A stretch of DNA of 64,000 nt, from NCBI GenBank assembly GCA_026391355.1, contig JAPLDH010000046.1, positions 62,001 through 126,000 of the forward strand, given 5' to 3'. Positions 34,977 through 43,121 of the stretch are shown here, piece after piece. The translations under genes and the position numbers were made by a program. Under the pieces are notes generated by a model, which worked only from the letters and a program-made list of their open reading frames with translations, was not told where the DNA came from and did not search any database. The DNA comes from Bacteroidota bacterium (GTDB lineage: Bacteria > Bacteroidota > Bacteroidia > Bacteroidales > FEN-979). Position 1 is the first letter of the stretch. Every line of letters begins with the position of its first letter.

Positions 34977-36841
34977 TATTCCACAATCATTTTTCCCGAA
35001 ATTGCTTGATTGTCCATCTTAACCATATAGAGATAAATACCGGGTGTTAACCGGCTGCCATCGATGGTAAACTGGTGGGCGCCGGATTGAACGGGACCCA
35101 TATCCTGCGTCAATAATTTCTTTCCCATCAGATCATATACATCCAGTGAAAGTGTGGATGCCTTTAACAGGTTCACATCTATTTTGGTTATTCCATGGCA
35201 AGGATTCGGCATGTTCTGGGAGACCGAGTTCACAGCTTTTTGCTTGTTGTCATCATTTCCATCCCACCACATGTACTCACTCCTCACTTCAATGGTGTTA
35301 TCGTGAACTGCGACATTCGAAGCATCCTGGATTGCTGAACCCGGGATATCAGCCGACTGATAAAGAAACCGGATATAGAGATCGGCCTTCTCCTTGACCA
35401 TGGCACAATAAGCAAACTCCTTGTAAATATAGGCAAGGCCATGGTTCAAATCGTTGGAATCGCTCCAGGATATGCCATGGTTAAATGAATGTCTCTCCCA
35501 AATATGACGGTAGTTATAATTTGCAGATCCGGCATAAGGATTCCCTACCGTAACACCCGACCAGATAACGAAAAGATAGTTGTCTTTATCAACCGTGATC
35601 TGCGGAAAACTGGTCATTCCAACTCCGTAATAGGGAATGCTTTCTATTAAATCCCCTGCAACGTCAGAATAAACATATCCCAGCAACTGACCATGAGCGG
35701 CCAGTGAATCCAGGTAAAGACTATCCTGAACGGGTGGCATGGTGCTGTTCCAGTAAACAAGGCCATCGGTGTAAGGGCGGTAAAATCTGCCTGTTCCATC
35801 ATCGAGTGCACACATTCTTCCGAATACAACATGAAATACTCCATTCTGATCCAGTTCAATTGCACTTGAACCATCATTACAATAAAATGGGTTTACCAAG
35901 TCTGTGGCTCCATTCATTTTATAAGCATTGCTCAGGATCTCCGTATATTCCCAGGTATCTCCATTGTCGAAGGATTTCATTATAAAGGTGTTTGTCCAGT
36001 TACCACCAACAACAAAATAGATCGTATCACCGTGTGGGGAACCCCAGCAATACTCATCACCGCTGAAAAATGCGTAGTTAGCGGATGTCATAGGATCAAG
36101 GATGATCCCTTGCTTATCCCAGTTAGCGCCGCCGTCAAGCGAACGGTAATAGAGAAGAGCTCCATCAAGTCCCTGATAGACGCCACCACCTGACCCGGAA
36201 GGTGACGAGATGGTGAGAATATGAATCGAATTATGAGTAGGACCTGAAGTGATCATTGCCGGCCAGATACAACCAATAACTCCAGATGGCATAGGAAGCG
36301 TGCTTTGAGTCCAGGTGCCTGTTCCCTGAAGAGGGCGTGTGCTCATGATCAATCCTGAAGTTCCTGTCCCTACGTGGGAGACAACGATCTCGCCGCCGCC
36401 ATTCCAGGGTTGATATACAGGCCATCCGGTCCTTGTGTTCTCAATCCTTGAGGAAGGCAATGGTCCCCAGGCTGTTCCGTTATAATAGTTGTAACCGGTT
36501 CCCCTGTCGGCATAGCTTGGATCGGTTTGCCCCTTTGTCCAGATGCCGGCCATATTTTCCTGCCCTGCACCACTATTATATACTCCCCAGAGCCTTTCAT
36601 GAACAGATCCGTTCGATTGGGCATCGTAACGTGTACCCCCGATAATAAAACCTCCACTGCTTGCCGACTTCACACCGGCCGTTGGGTTCGACTCCTGTAA
36701 AGGAATAACTTGATTATCGAGAACTTTGTGATAAGGCACTGAGATCAGTTGCTTTGATTTCGGAATAGTATTCCTGAACGACTGGGCATAGGTTCCCAAC
36801 CCCACACTCAGAATAAGTGCAACAAGTAAAATTTTTTTCAT
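34976..36841 (-). CDS. T9SS-secreted BNR/sialidase-like repeat protein
   Basis: 621 aa from ATG 36841 (MKKILLVALILSVGLGTYAQ is a clear signal peptide; the frame is open upstream). Asp-box-like repeats (RSLDGGANWDKQG, SFDNGDTWEYTEI, SFNHGISWSDSND) suggest a beta-propeller related to exo-sialidase/BNR proteins, but the catalytic Arg triad cannot be confirmed. The C-terminal about 80 residues (NMPNPCHGITKIDVNLLKAS to NQAISGKMIVE) are a type A T9SS sorting domain. Secreted or surface-anchored; substrate unknown. It lies between galM and galK without sharing their strand arrangement. Confidence 0.82.
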   Translation of the reverse strand: MKKILLVALILSVGLGTYAQSFRNTIPKSKQLISVPYHKVLDNQVIPLQESNPTAGVKSASSGGFIIGGTRYDAQSNGSVHERLWGVYNSGAGQENMAGIWTKGQTDPSYADRGTGYNYYNGTAWGPLPSSRIENTRTGWPVYQPWNGGGEIVVSHVGTGTSGLIMSTRPLQGTGTWTQSTLPMPSGVIGCIWPAMITSGPTHNSIHILTISSPSGSGGGVYQGLDGALLYYRSLDGGANWDKQGIILDPMTSANYAFFSGDEYCWGSPHGDTIYFVVGGNWTNTFIMKSFDNGDTWEYTEILSNAYKMNGATDLVNPFYCNDGSSAIELDQNGVFHVVFGRMCALDDGTGRFYRPYTDGLVYWNSTMPPVQDSLYLDSLAAHGQLLGYVYSDVAGDLIESIPYYGVGMTSFPQITVDKDNYLFVIWSGVTVGNPYAGSANYNYRHIWERHSFNHGISWSDSNDLNHGLAYIYKEFAYCAMVKEKADLYIRFLYQSADIPGSAIQDASNVAVHDNTIEVRSEYMWWDGNDDNKQKAVNSVSQNMPNPCHGITKIDVNLLKASTLSLDVYDLMGKKLLTQDMGPVQSGAHQFTIDGSRLTPGIYLYMVKMDNQAISGKMIVE

Positions 36842-36945
36842 GGCGTTTTTTTTTAATAAACTCACCCCCACGGAAGTTGAATTTGTTGGATTTATACTAA
36901 TTTTATTTTGCAACATGAACCAATTGAATACGAAATTATAAAAAA

Positions 36946-38118
36946 CTAATGTAATCCATTACTTTTTTTTACACTATCTCCGATTTCCGCCAGGTAAAAA
37001 TCTGCCTTAAGTCCTGTTTTAAGGGTATACGCTTCTCCAACCTGCCGGATGAAATGGTCAACCGATTCGTTTTTAACAAGGCTTACCGTACATCCGCCAA
37101 ATCCGGCGCCTGTCATACGGGAACCTGATACACCTTTGATTTTCCTTGCTTCGTCCACTAAAGTATCCAGTTCGATGCCGGTTACCTCATAATCATCTCT
37201 TAAGGAATCATGCGAGATATTCATCAGGTTTCCAAACTGAACAAAATCATTTCTTAACAGGGAATTCACGGAATTCAGCACACGTTGGTTCTCGGAAACC
37301 ACATGACGTGCTCTTTTCCTGATCACTTCGTCGGAAATTTTGTCCTGCAACTTATAAAACTGCGGGTATCCCAGTTCTCCAAGCCTTGAAATATCAACAT
37401 ATGGGGCCAGGCATGCAACAGCAAGCTGACATTCGGCAACCCGTTCGTTGTATTTGGAGTCGGCAAGACGGCGTGGTTTGTTGGTGTTGGCGATGATCAG
37501 CGTATAACCATTCATCTTCATTGGGATCATCTTGTATTCGAGCGTATGACAGTTCAGAAATAAGGCATGGCCGGCGCTACACATACCGACCGCGAACTGA
37601 TCCATGATCCCGCAGTTTACACCTGCAAATTCATGTTCGGCTCTCCTTGAAAGCTGTATCAATGCGATCTTATCCAGATTGCAATTCAACAGTTCATTTA
37701 ACGCAAAAGCAGTAACCATCTCGATGGAAGCCGACGATGAAAGGCCGGCGCTGTTCGGAATATCACCTGAAAATAACAACTCCATGCCAGTCATCCGAAA
37801 CCCAAGCTTGAGGAACTGGTCCATTACGCCAAGTGGGTAATTGGTCCATTTCCCAGGCGATTTAGCAAAGATGTCTGTTACAGAGATAACAAGTTCCTCT
37901 TTCATGTTAGTTGAGGCCAGCCGGATCATCCCATCATTCGATAACCGGATCAGCAGGTATGTTCCATATTGGATAGCACAAGGCAATACAAAACCACCGT
38001 TATAATCAGTATGTTCGCCGATAAGGTTAACTCGACCAGGAGCAAAGAATACAACGGGTTCAATTTCCTTTTTCCCGTATAATTCAAAGAATGTTTTCCG
38101 GATATTTTCGATGATCAT
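36946..38118 (-). CDS. galK: Galactokinase
   Basis: 390 aa. Galactokinase signature PGRVNLIGEHTDYNGGFVLP near residue 28, ATP-binding GDIPNSAGLSSSASIEM (about 120), catalytic Asp region CGIMDQFAVGMC and C-terminal SGSRMTGAGFGGCTVSLV. It phosphorylates galactose at C1 for the Leloir pathway. Length is normal. No other gal genes are adjacent apart from galM about 2.2 kb away. Confidence 0.95.
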   Translation of the reverse strand: MIIENIRKTFFELYGKKEIEPVVFFAPGRVNLIGEHTDYNGGFVLPCAIQYGTYLLIRLSNDGMIRLASTNMKEELVISVTDIFAKSPGKWTNYPLGVMDQFLKLGFRMTGMELLFSGDIPNSAGLSSSASIEMVTAFALNELLNCNLDKIALIQLSRRAEHEFAGVNCGIMDQFAVGMCSAGHALFLNCHTLEYKMIPMKMNGYTLIIANTNKPRRLADSKYNERVAECQLAVACLAPYVDISRLGELGYPQFYKLQDKISDEVIRKRARHVVSENQRVLNSVNSLLRNDFVQFGNLMNISHDSLRDDYEVTGIELDTLVDEARKIKGVSGSRMTGAGFGGCTVSLVKNESVDHFIRQVGEAYTLKTGLKADFYLAEIGDSVKKSNGLH

Positions 38119-38335
38119 GGCGGTAATTATTTATTGAAATACGAACTTGCCTGCAAGATAAATATATTTATGACATACGACTTTCGGTTTTGGTTTTAAA
38201 TCAAAAATCATCCTGAGTTTTCAGTTATTCTATATTCTAAAACCTGTTATGTGAATCCCTTCGCTTGATTACAGCAAGCTCACTTATATTGATCGGCAAT
38301 TACTTTCCTGTCTCTTAGTGTATTTCTGGGGGCAT

Positions 38336-39253
38336 CTAATCTCTGAGGCAACGAAGTGCCAATCCGTAAGCTTTGGGGCTGAGGTTCAAGTAACTGCTTT
38401 CATCGTAGAAGAGCAGGTACCAGCTATAGCCAGGGTTATACGACGTACTGCTCCATGTGATGCCATTATAACCACGAGTGTCCAGAGAACCATTGCTGTC
38501 AGAAAGATATCCGGCAGCATGCATTTTTAGACCAGAGTTCCAAGGTCCGAGCCAGTCTGTCCAGTTTCCACTTGCATCCACATTTAACCATTCAATATAA
38601 GTAGGAAGACGCCAGGGACTGCCAAGCTCAAGGGTACAAGGGTCGTTGCCTGCTAGCCAGTCAAAGTTTTCAGTTATAGAGGTTATCCAGATGGTATTGG
38701 GTGTCCTGGTTGTACCATCGTGCTTGTATCCTTGTTTGCGGTTAAACTGCCAGTACCATCCTGCTGAAGCTTCAGATGTATCGTCGACAGCTGTTGCCTG
38801 GTGGTCAGCGCCAAGGTTACTGGTAATCCAGCATTTTGAAAGTTCACCAGAAATATTTGTAACAGTGCTGTAAGTAACTGTTTTAGTAACCGGTGCAACG
38901 GCTCCTGCTGTATGATTAATTGTGATAGGCATGCCGCATAAAAATGGGGGTGTAAGCGTTCCTGCCCCATAAGCAAGCTCTTTCCATTGTCCAACAGTAG
39001 CATTGTAAATATACATCTTACTGTCAGTCGTACAAAACACCTGTAATCCATTGGCAGGAATTGCAATTGTCTGAATCTGTGCTTGTGTCATCCTGGGTAC
39101 CAACGTACCTTTTGTGGTTGATTTCACATCAAGCATTGCAGAATTATCAGGCTGACTATTATCATTATTGATGCTAACCTGGCAGAAAGAATATAAACCG
39201 GGAAATAATAGAAGCATTCCAAACACAATGGTGATTCTTAAAATTGTTTTCAT
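38336..39253 (-). CDS. FISUMP-domain secreted protein
   Basis: 305 aa. Signal peptide 1-25 (ending LYSFCQ), then the module VSINNDNSQPDNSAMLDVKS and TTKGTLVPRMT, shared with the pseudogene at 1-936. The C-terminal half is a Fibrobacter-type major paralogous (FISUMP) domain: CWITSNLGADHQA, GWYWQFNRKQGYKHDG, GSPWRLPTYIEWLNVD, ITWSSTSYNPGYSWYL and the final LALRCLRD. FISUMP belongs to the formylglycine-enzyme/C-type-lectin-like folds. A surface or secreted role is likely; function unknown. Two more FISUMP/DUF1566-type genes follow in this region. Confidence 0.82.
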   Translation of the reverse strand: MKTILRITIVFGMLLLFPGLYSFCQVSINNDNSQPDNSAMLDVKSTTKGTLVPRMTQAQIQTIAIPANGLQVFCTTDSKMYIYNATVGQWKELAYGAGTLTPPFLCGMPITINHTAGAVAPVTKTVTYSTVTNISGELSKCWITSNLGADHQATAVDDTSEASAGWYWQFNRKQGYKHDGTTRTPNTIWITSITENFDWLAGNDPCTLELGSPWRLPTYIEWLNVDASGNWTDWLGPWNSGLKMHAAGYLSDSNGSLDTRGYNGITWSSTSYNPGYSWYLLFYDESSYLNLSPKAYGLALRCLRD

Positions 39254-39412
39254 AGGAAGGAGTTGGTTAAGTATAATTAAATCAACTTGAAGGGAAATAA
39301 TAGCACAAATATAATGGTAAAATAAGGGAAGTCAAAATGCCAAATGAATGATGACTCCATCAACTATATATATTTACGGTATACCATCTTGGTTACAGTT
39401 ACACACTTTTGA

Positions 39413-39436
39413 TCGGGATTAAGTGTGCCCGATCGC
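39413..39436. repeat. Short inverted repeat in the gap before the FISUMP gene
   Basis: GATCGGG and CCCGATC (7-bp arms, about 10-bp loop) lie in the 204-bp gap 39254-39457. It may act as a weak terminator for the broken gene upstream. Nothing else was seen there. Confidence 0.35.
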
Positions 39437-39821
39437 ACTGTGTGTGTCTGTGCACAATCAATTTTTTAAGCATCTCATCGAAAACCCATTACTCCTGAAT
39501 GAGGGATACAAAGGCACACTTGGATCTATCCCGTTCATCCCATGACTCCATGCTTTGTTTGTTCCATGAGGAGTTGAACTCCAGAAGAATGTCGCAAACC
39601 CCTGAAAATCCCATATTTTGTTCATATGCCGCGTACCTGAAAGGGTCGCATTGAACCCGGAATAACCTGTAATTAATAATGGCCAGGCGGCAAATGCACT
39701 GCTGATATAATTGGCAAAAAGCGTATTCCAGTCCGATTCTGCCGGTACATGCCATTCGGGCGGGCAAAGCCCTTGGGTGGAGAGGGTTTCGTCATACTGC
39801 ATGAGTTCGTCCCACTGATAG

Positions 39822-39856
39822 TTTGCAGTTCCCAGTTCGCAGTTGGCAGTTATGTC
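39822..39856. repeat. Heptamer array (TTNNCAG type) inside the FISUMP coding region
   Basis: TTTGCAG, TTCCCAG, TTCGCAG, TTGGCAG, TTATGTC. It encodes the ANCELGTANYQ stretch of the broken FISUMP gene without changing the length expected from the family's usual ANC..YGGLYQW segment. Confidence 0.8.
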
Positions 39857-40021
39857 GTTATAGCAATATTTTCCCGGGATACAATTGTCCCTTTGACTCA
39901 GGTTTCCGGGAATCATTGTTCCGTAGTTCAGGTTTGACGCCATCCAACAATAGTTCCCAATCAGCACGGTTGGATACAACTTGTTGTCGCGTATGTCAGT
40001 AATTGGATTCCCACACGTGAC

Positions 40022-40070
40022 GACAAGTGAGTTAACAACTAACAGTGACCAACTAACAGTTGAAGTACAA
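40022..40070. repeat. Heptamer array (CAACTAA/CAGTNNN, 14-bp superperiod) at the frameshift
   Basis: GACAAGT, GAGTTAA, CAACTAA, CAGTGAC, CAACTAA, CAGTTGA, AGTACAA: 7-bp period with a 14-bp alternation. It lies between the Ig-like part and the FISUMP domain of the broken gene. Confidence 0.75.
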
Positions 40071-40629
40071 AGAGCAGCATTGGTATAAGAATTAGGTGAT
40101 TGTTTTTGTTCCAATACCGGCAATGGCGGGGTTACCACTCGCACAGATAGCGCTCGAATTAAGAATGCAGGAAATCTGATCACCATTGGTAGGTGTATAG
40201 GTGATCGTAAGAGCGTTTGGCCAAACGCCCCCACCATTTACCAACCATTGATAGACCGGATTAGTCCCACCGTTAACGGGTATTGCGGTAAAAGTGATGG
40301 AGGTTCCTTCACAAATGTTGTTTGCAGACGCCGAAATATTCACACTCACCATTCCTGCAGGATTCACTGTGACCGGGAAATCCACAGTGGGCCCGGCACA
40401 ACTTCCTGCTTTCGGGGTAATGTGATAGGTCACTATTCCAGGGGTTAAAAGCGAATTGACCAGTACCTGGTTGATGACAAGTCCTGAATCGGGGGTGTAA
40501 CCAGTAACATTACCCGATGTTAAGGAAGCTGTCCAATGAAAGGTCAGACCGGGAAGATCGGATTGTATAAGAATGTTTGTGGATTCTCCTGAACAGATGG
40601 ATTTGGACATTGGTTCGTTGATAACATGG

Positions 40630-40836
40630 GAACCCGTTATTTTTAGTACAGGCTAAAAATCTTGAATGAACCTGCCCGGTTTCCGGGTTAAAATCACAAA
40701 TTTCAAGTGAATCCCCGAAATAAAGCGCGGCTAATTTTCTTCCATCCGGTGAGATCTTGATCTCGCCTGGCGTATGGCTTCCAAATATGCTTGGTATCGT
40801 GGGATATAATTTACTGTAGGAGACTCGAGGACAGTA
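40630..40836 (-). pseudogene. Remnant of a beta-propeller (WD40-like) segment
   Basis: A minus-strand frame of about 65 codons without a start reads CPRVSYSKLYPTIPSIFG, SHTPGEIKISPDGRKLAALY, FGDSLEICDFNPETGQVHS, then runs out of frame against the PKD/FISUMP pseudogene. The G.IKISPDG.KLA....LE.CDF...TG pattern matches the propeller that begins many long Bacteroidota surface proteins. It is probably the 5' part of the same deleted gene, or of a neighbour joined to it by deletion. Confidence 0.6.
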
Positions 40837-40863
40837 TCAATTTCTGAAGAGGCAAAAATAAAC

Positions 40864-41997
40864 TCATTTTATAAAAGTAAGATAATTTTCAGGATTAATG
40901 ATTTCATAACTTGCTTCAGGGTAGTGTGAAAGCCAGGAAGCCGGAACTTTTTGTACTTTTTTTCCCCATTTGAATTCATATGCTGAAAGTTTTCCTTCAC
41001 GTTCCTCAATGAGGTCAATTTCCTTATTTTCGTAAGTGCGCCAGAAATATATGTTGGCGAAAAGGTTTTTGTAGGTCCGCCATTTCAACCGTTCCATAAA
41101 GATAAAGTTTTCCCATAACATTCCCTGGTCATTCCGGATATTTAATGCATTAAAATTTGAGATCAGGGAATTCCGGATACCATTATCATAAAAATAGTAC
41201 TTGTTTTTCCGGGTAAGCTCACTTCGCAGGTTCTTACTGAAGCCTCTCAGGCTGAAAATAACAAATGATTTTTCAAATAGGTCGAGGTAACGGGCTACCG
41301 TTTTGGAATCGATCTGCAGATTATTCGCCAGTTCGGACAATGAAACAAGGTTTCCCACCTGGAAAGCCAGTAATCGTAACAGATCCAAAAGCAGTTTTGA
41401 ACTTTTAACACGGTCAAGCTCCAGAATATCTTTTAAAAGATACGAATCCACCAGTTCATACAGGATGCGGATCTTCTCATTCTTATCCCCATTTATGATC
41501 ACTTCAGGGTAGGCTCCATAAATCAGGAAATCTTCCAGTTTATCTTTCAGATCATAGGAATTGTAGAGGATGTTCAACTCCGATTGGGAAAAAGGAAAAA
41601 GGGTGAGCGTGCTCTTCCTTCCGGTAAGGGGTTCCCCGATCTGGCCGGCCAGTTCAAAAGAGGACGAACCGGTGACGAGAACCCGGATACCCTTGACATA
41701 GTCAACCAGGATTTTCAACCCCTGCCCGATATTCTTTATTTTCTGTGCTTCATCGATCACGATCAGTTCATATCCCGATGCAAACTCCCTGATTCTTTCG
41801 AAATCATTTGATTCAAACAGCCCGGCGATCCGCAGATTGTCACCGGTTTCAAGCCGGTATTTGAACGAAGTTGTTTCCAGGAATTTTCTGATCAACGTGG
41901 TTTTCCCCACCTGGCGAGGCCCGAAAATGACCAATACTTTGTTCGGTTTCAGAAAGGATTCCAGTTTCTGATAATGACGTGGAATGAAATTATCCAT
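40864..41997 (-). CDS. AAA_14/DUF4143 ATPase
   Basis: 377 aa. Walker A VIFGPRQVGKTTLIRKFL near residue 25, Walker B ELIVIDEAQKIKN (about 78), sensor VLVTGSSSFEL, then a winged-helix segment LSELANNLQIDSKTVARYLD and a C-terminal DUF4143 nuclease-like domain (YFWRTYENKEIDLIEEREGK, AYEFKWGKK) whose E/D..E.K residues resemble a PD-(D/E)XK core. These stand-alone ATPases are abundant accessory genes in Bacteroidota and archaea; the role is unclear. It stands in the eroded accessory region. Confidence 0.9.
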   Translation of the reverse strand: MDNFIPRHYQKLESFLKPNKVLVIFGPRQVGKTTLIRKFLETTSFKYRLETGDNLRIAGLFESNDFERIREFASGYELIVIDEAQKIKNIGQGLKILVDYVKGIRVLVTGSSSFELAGQIGEPLTGRKSTLTLFPFSQSELNILYNSYDLKDKLEDFLIYGAYPEVIINGDKNEKIRILYELVDSYLLKDILELDRVKSSKLLLDLLRLLAFQVGNLVSLSELANNLQIDSKTVARYLDLFEKSFVIFSLRGFSKNLRSELTRKNKYYFYDNGIRNSLISNFNALNIRNDQGMLWENFIFMERLKWRTYKNLFANIYFWRTYENKEIDLIEEREGKLSAYEFKWGKKVQKVPASWLSHYPEASYEIINPENYLTFIK

Positions 41998-42054
41998 AAT
42001 TCAAGGAATTAGAATCCTCAAAATTAGCAAAAAAACAGGAAAAACATTATTTTA

Positions 42055-42169
42055 TTATGAATTATGAAAGATAAGATTTGAATTATGAAAGTTATGTGAA
42101 GATGCTGATATTCATTCATATCTCACCTGCCTGCCGATAAGCAGGTAATTCAAACTCATAATTCATCAT
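42055..42169. repeat. Heptamer arrays in opposite orientation around a small hairpin
   Basis: TTATGAA, TTATGAA, AGATAAG, ATTTGAA, TTATGAA (42055-42089) face TTCAAAC, TCATAAT, TCATCAT (42149-42169) in the opposite sense. Between them is ACCTGC...GCAGGT. The 28-bp core 42062-42089 recurs with two changes at 32627-32654. This fills the gap between the AAA_14 and ORF6N genes. Confidence 0.8.
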
Positions 42170-42190
42170 TAATATGGTTATGAAGAGGTT

Positions 42191-42733
42191 CTATATTGTA
42201 GGCAAATCTTCATTATTTCGTTTATACCCAATTTGTCGTCTGGGTTCTTGTTTTGGATGCAAAAGTTGCTTAAGCGCTTCAAATATCAATTGGATATCTT
42301 CAGTATTCTTTCCAATCTGTATTTCAAATTGCTCCATTTTTAACAGGATATCTTTATGAGTAACCAACATTTCCCTCATCTTTACAAATACCCTGATAAT
42401 CCTGATATTCGTTTCAATTGCCCGACGGCTGTTTAAAATACAGGAGAGCATCGTCACTCCCTGTTCAGTAAAACAGAACGGAGCATACCGTAATCCCATT
42501 AAATCCGATTTGGAGGTCGCAAATTGCGACCTCCAAATCGTAAACTCTTCATCCGTCATGACAAACATAAAGTCATCAGGAAACCGTTCAATTTTACGTT
42601 TAACCGCTTCCTTCAACCGTTTTGTTTCAACCCCATACAATTCAGCTATATCACGGTCAATCATCACTTTCTGTCCTCTGATCAAGTAAATTTTACTGAC
42701 AATAACCTCATCTGGTAAATAATGTATTTTCAT
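42191..42733 (-). CDS. ORF6N-domain protein
   Basis: 180 aa. The ORF6N domain covers residues about 10-95: VIVSKIYLIRGQKVMIDRDI, AELYGVETKRLKEAVKRKIE, RFPDDFMFVMTDEEF and LRYAPFCFTEQGVTMLSCIL. A coiled C-terminal helix follows (KDILLKMEQFEIQIGKNTED). ORF6N is a DNA-binding domain first seen in phage anti-repressor-type proteins and common as a single gene in Bacteroidota. The coding sequence contains a 35-bp perfect palindrome (42506-42540) over the segment IWRSQFATSKS. Confidence 0.9.
   Translation of the reverse strand: MKIHYLPDEVIVSKIYLIRGQKVMIDRDIAELYGVETKRLKEAVKRKIERFPDDFMFVMTDEEFTIWRSQFATSKSDLMGLRYAPFCFTEQGVTMLSCILNSRRAIETNIRIIRVFVKMREMLVTHKDILLKMEQFEIQIGKNTEDIQLIFEALKQLLHPKQEPRRQIGYKRNNEDLPTI
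42506..42540. repeat. 35-bp perfect palindrome inside the ORF6N gene
   Basis: Arms CGATTTGGAGGTCGCAA and TTGCGACCTCCAAATCG (17 bp each) around a single central A, with no mismatch. It is in frame and codes for TIWRSQFATSKS at the position where the family varies most. Confidence 0.95.
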
Positions 42734-42862
42734 AATTTGTGAATAATTTTAAAATTGATCCCCGATCATCTTTATCGATCAGACAACATTTATCCACTTT
42801 TTTAGAAAAGGTAATACCTTTTTCACCTAAAGTTTTTAACAATTCTTATAAAATAACGGACT

Positions 42863-43105
42863 ATGTTTCTGGAAGTTATTGCAGCGGAATATCTCCGGGA
42901 ATATCTTATAAAGGTAACGTTTAATAACGGAGAGATAAAACTTGTCGATCTGTCAGAAAGTTTGCAGGGTGAAATCTTTGAATCATTGAAGGATACTGGA
43001 TTCTTTAGGGATTTTATCATTCATTTCAACACCCTGGAATGGAAAAACGGGGCCGATTTCGCCCCCGAATATCTTTACAGGATTGGGAAACCACTGACCG
43101 AATGA
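42863..43105 (+). CDS. DUF2442 protein
   Basis: 80 aa, complete. DUF2442 pattern: YLIKVTFNNGEIKLVDLSES, ESLKDTGFFRDFIIHFNTLE, then WKNGADFAPEYLYRIGK. Small cytoplasmic proteins of this family often sit beside a DUF4160 partner in toxin-antitoxin-like pairs, but no DUF4160 gene is visible here, so it is an orphan. Divergent from the ORF6N gene with a 129-bp gap. Confidence 0.85.
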   Translation: MFLEVIAAEYLREYLIKVTFNNGEIKLVDLSESLQGEIFESLKDTGFFRDFIIHFNTLEWKNGADFAPEYLYRIGKPLTE

Positions 43106-43121
43106 TACATCTCTTAATTAA

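Larger units (their letters stand above)
39458..40625 (-). pseudogene. Frameshifted PKD/Ig-like plus FISUMP protein
   Basis: Two overlapping frames form one broken gene. The upstream frame (to 40092) encodes Ig/PKD-like repeats (ICSGESTNILIQSDLPG, TVNPAGMVSVNISASANNIC, CILNSSAICASGNPAIAG) and stops after GTKTIT. The downstream frame gives CGNPITDIRDNKLYPTVLIG, then NYCWMASNLNYG, NYQWDELMQYDETLSTQG, LCPPEWHVPAESDWNTLF and a final FSMRCLKN, a full FISUMP domain. No signal peptide or start remains. Two heptamer arrays lie inside the frame (39822-39856 and 40022-40070), the second close to the frameshift. Confidence 0.75.

Noticed and set aside
36841-36916. 25-residue N-terminal extension of the T9SS BNR-like protein
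   Set aside because: The extension is not conserved-looking and would bury the signal peptide; the start at 36841 gives a standard signal sequence.
37604-37840. Plus-strand small frame opposite galK
   Set aside because: It covers the conserved galactokinase ATP-binding region on the other strand; no independent support.
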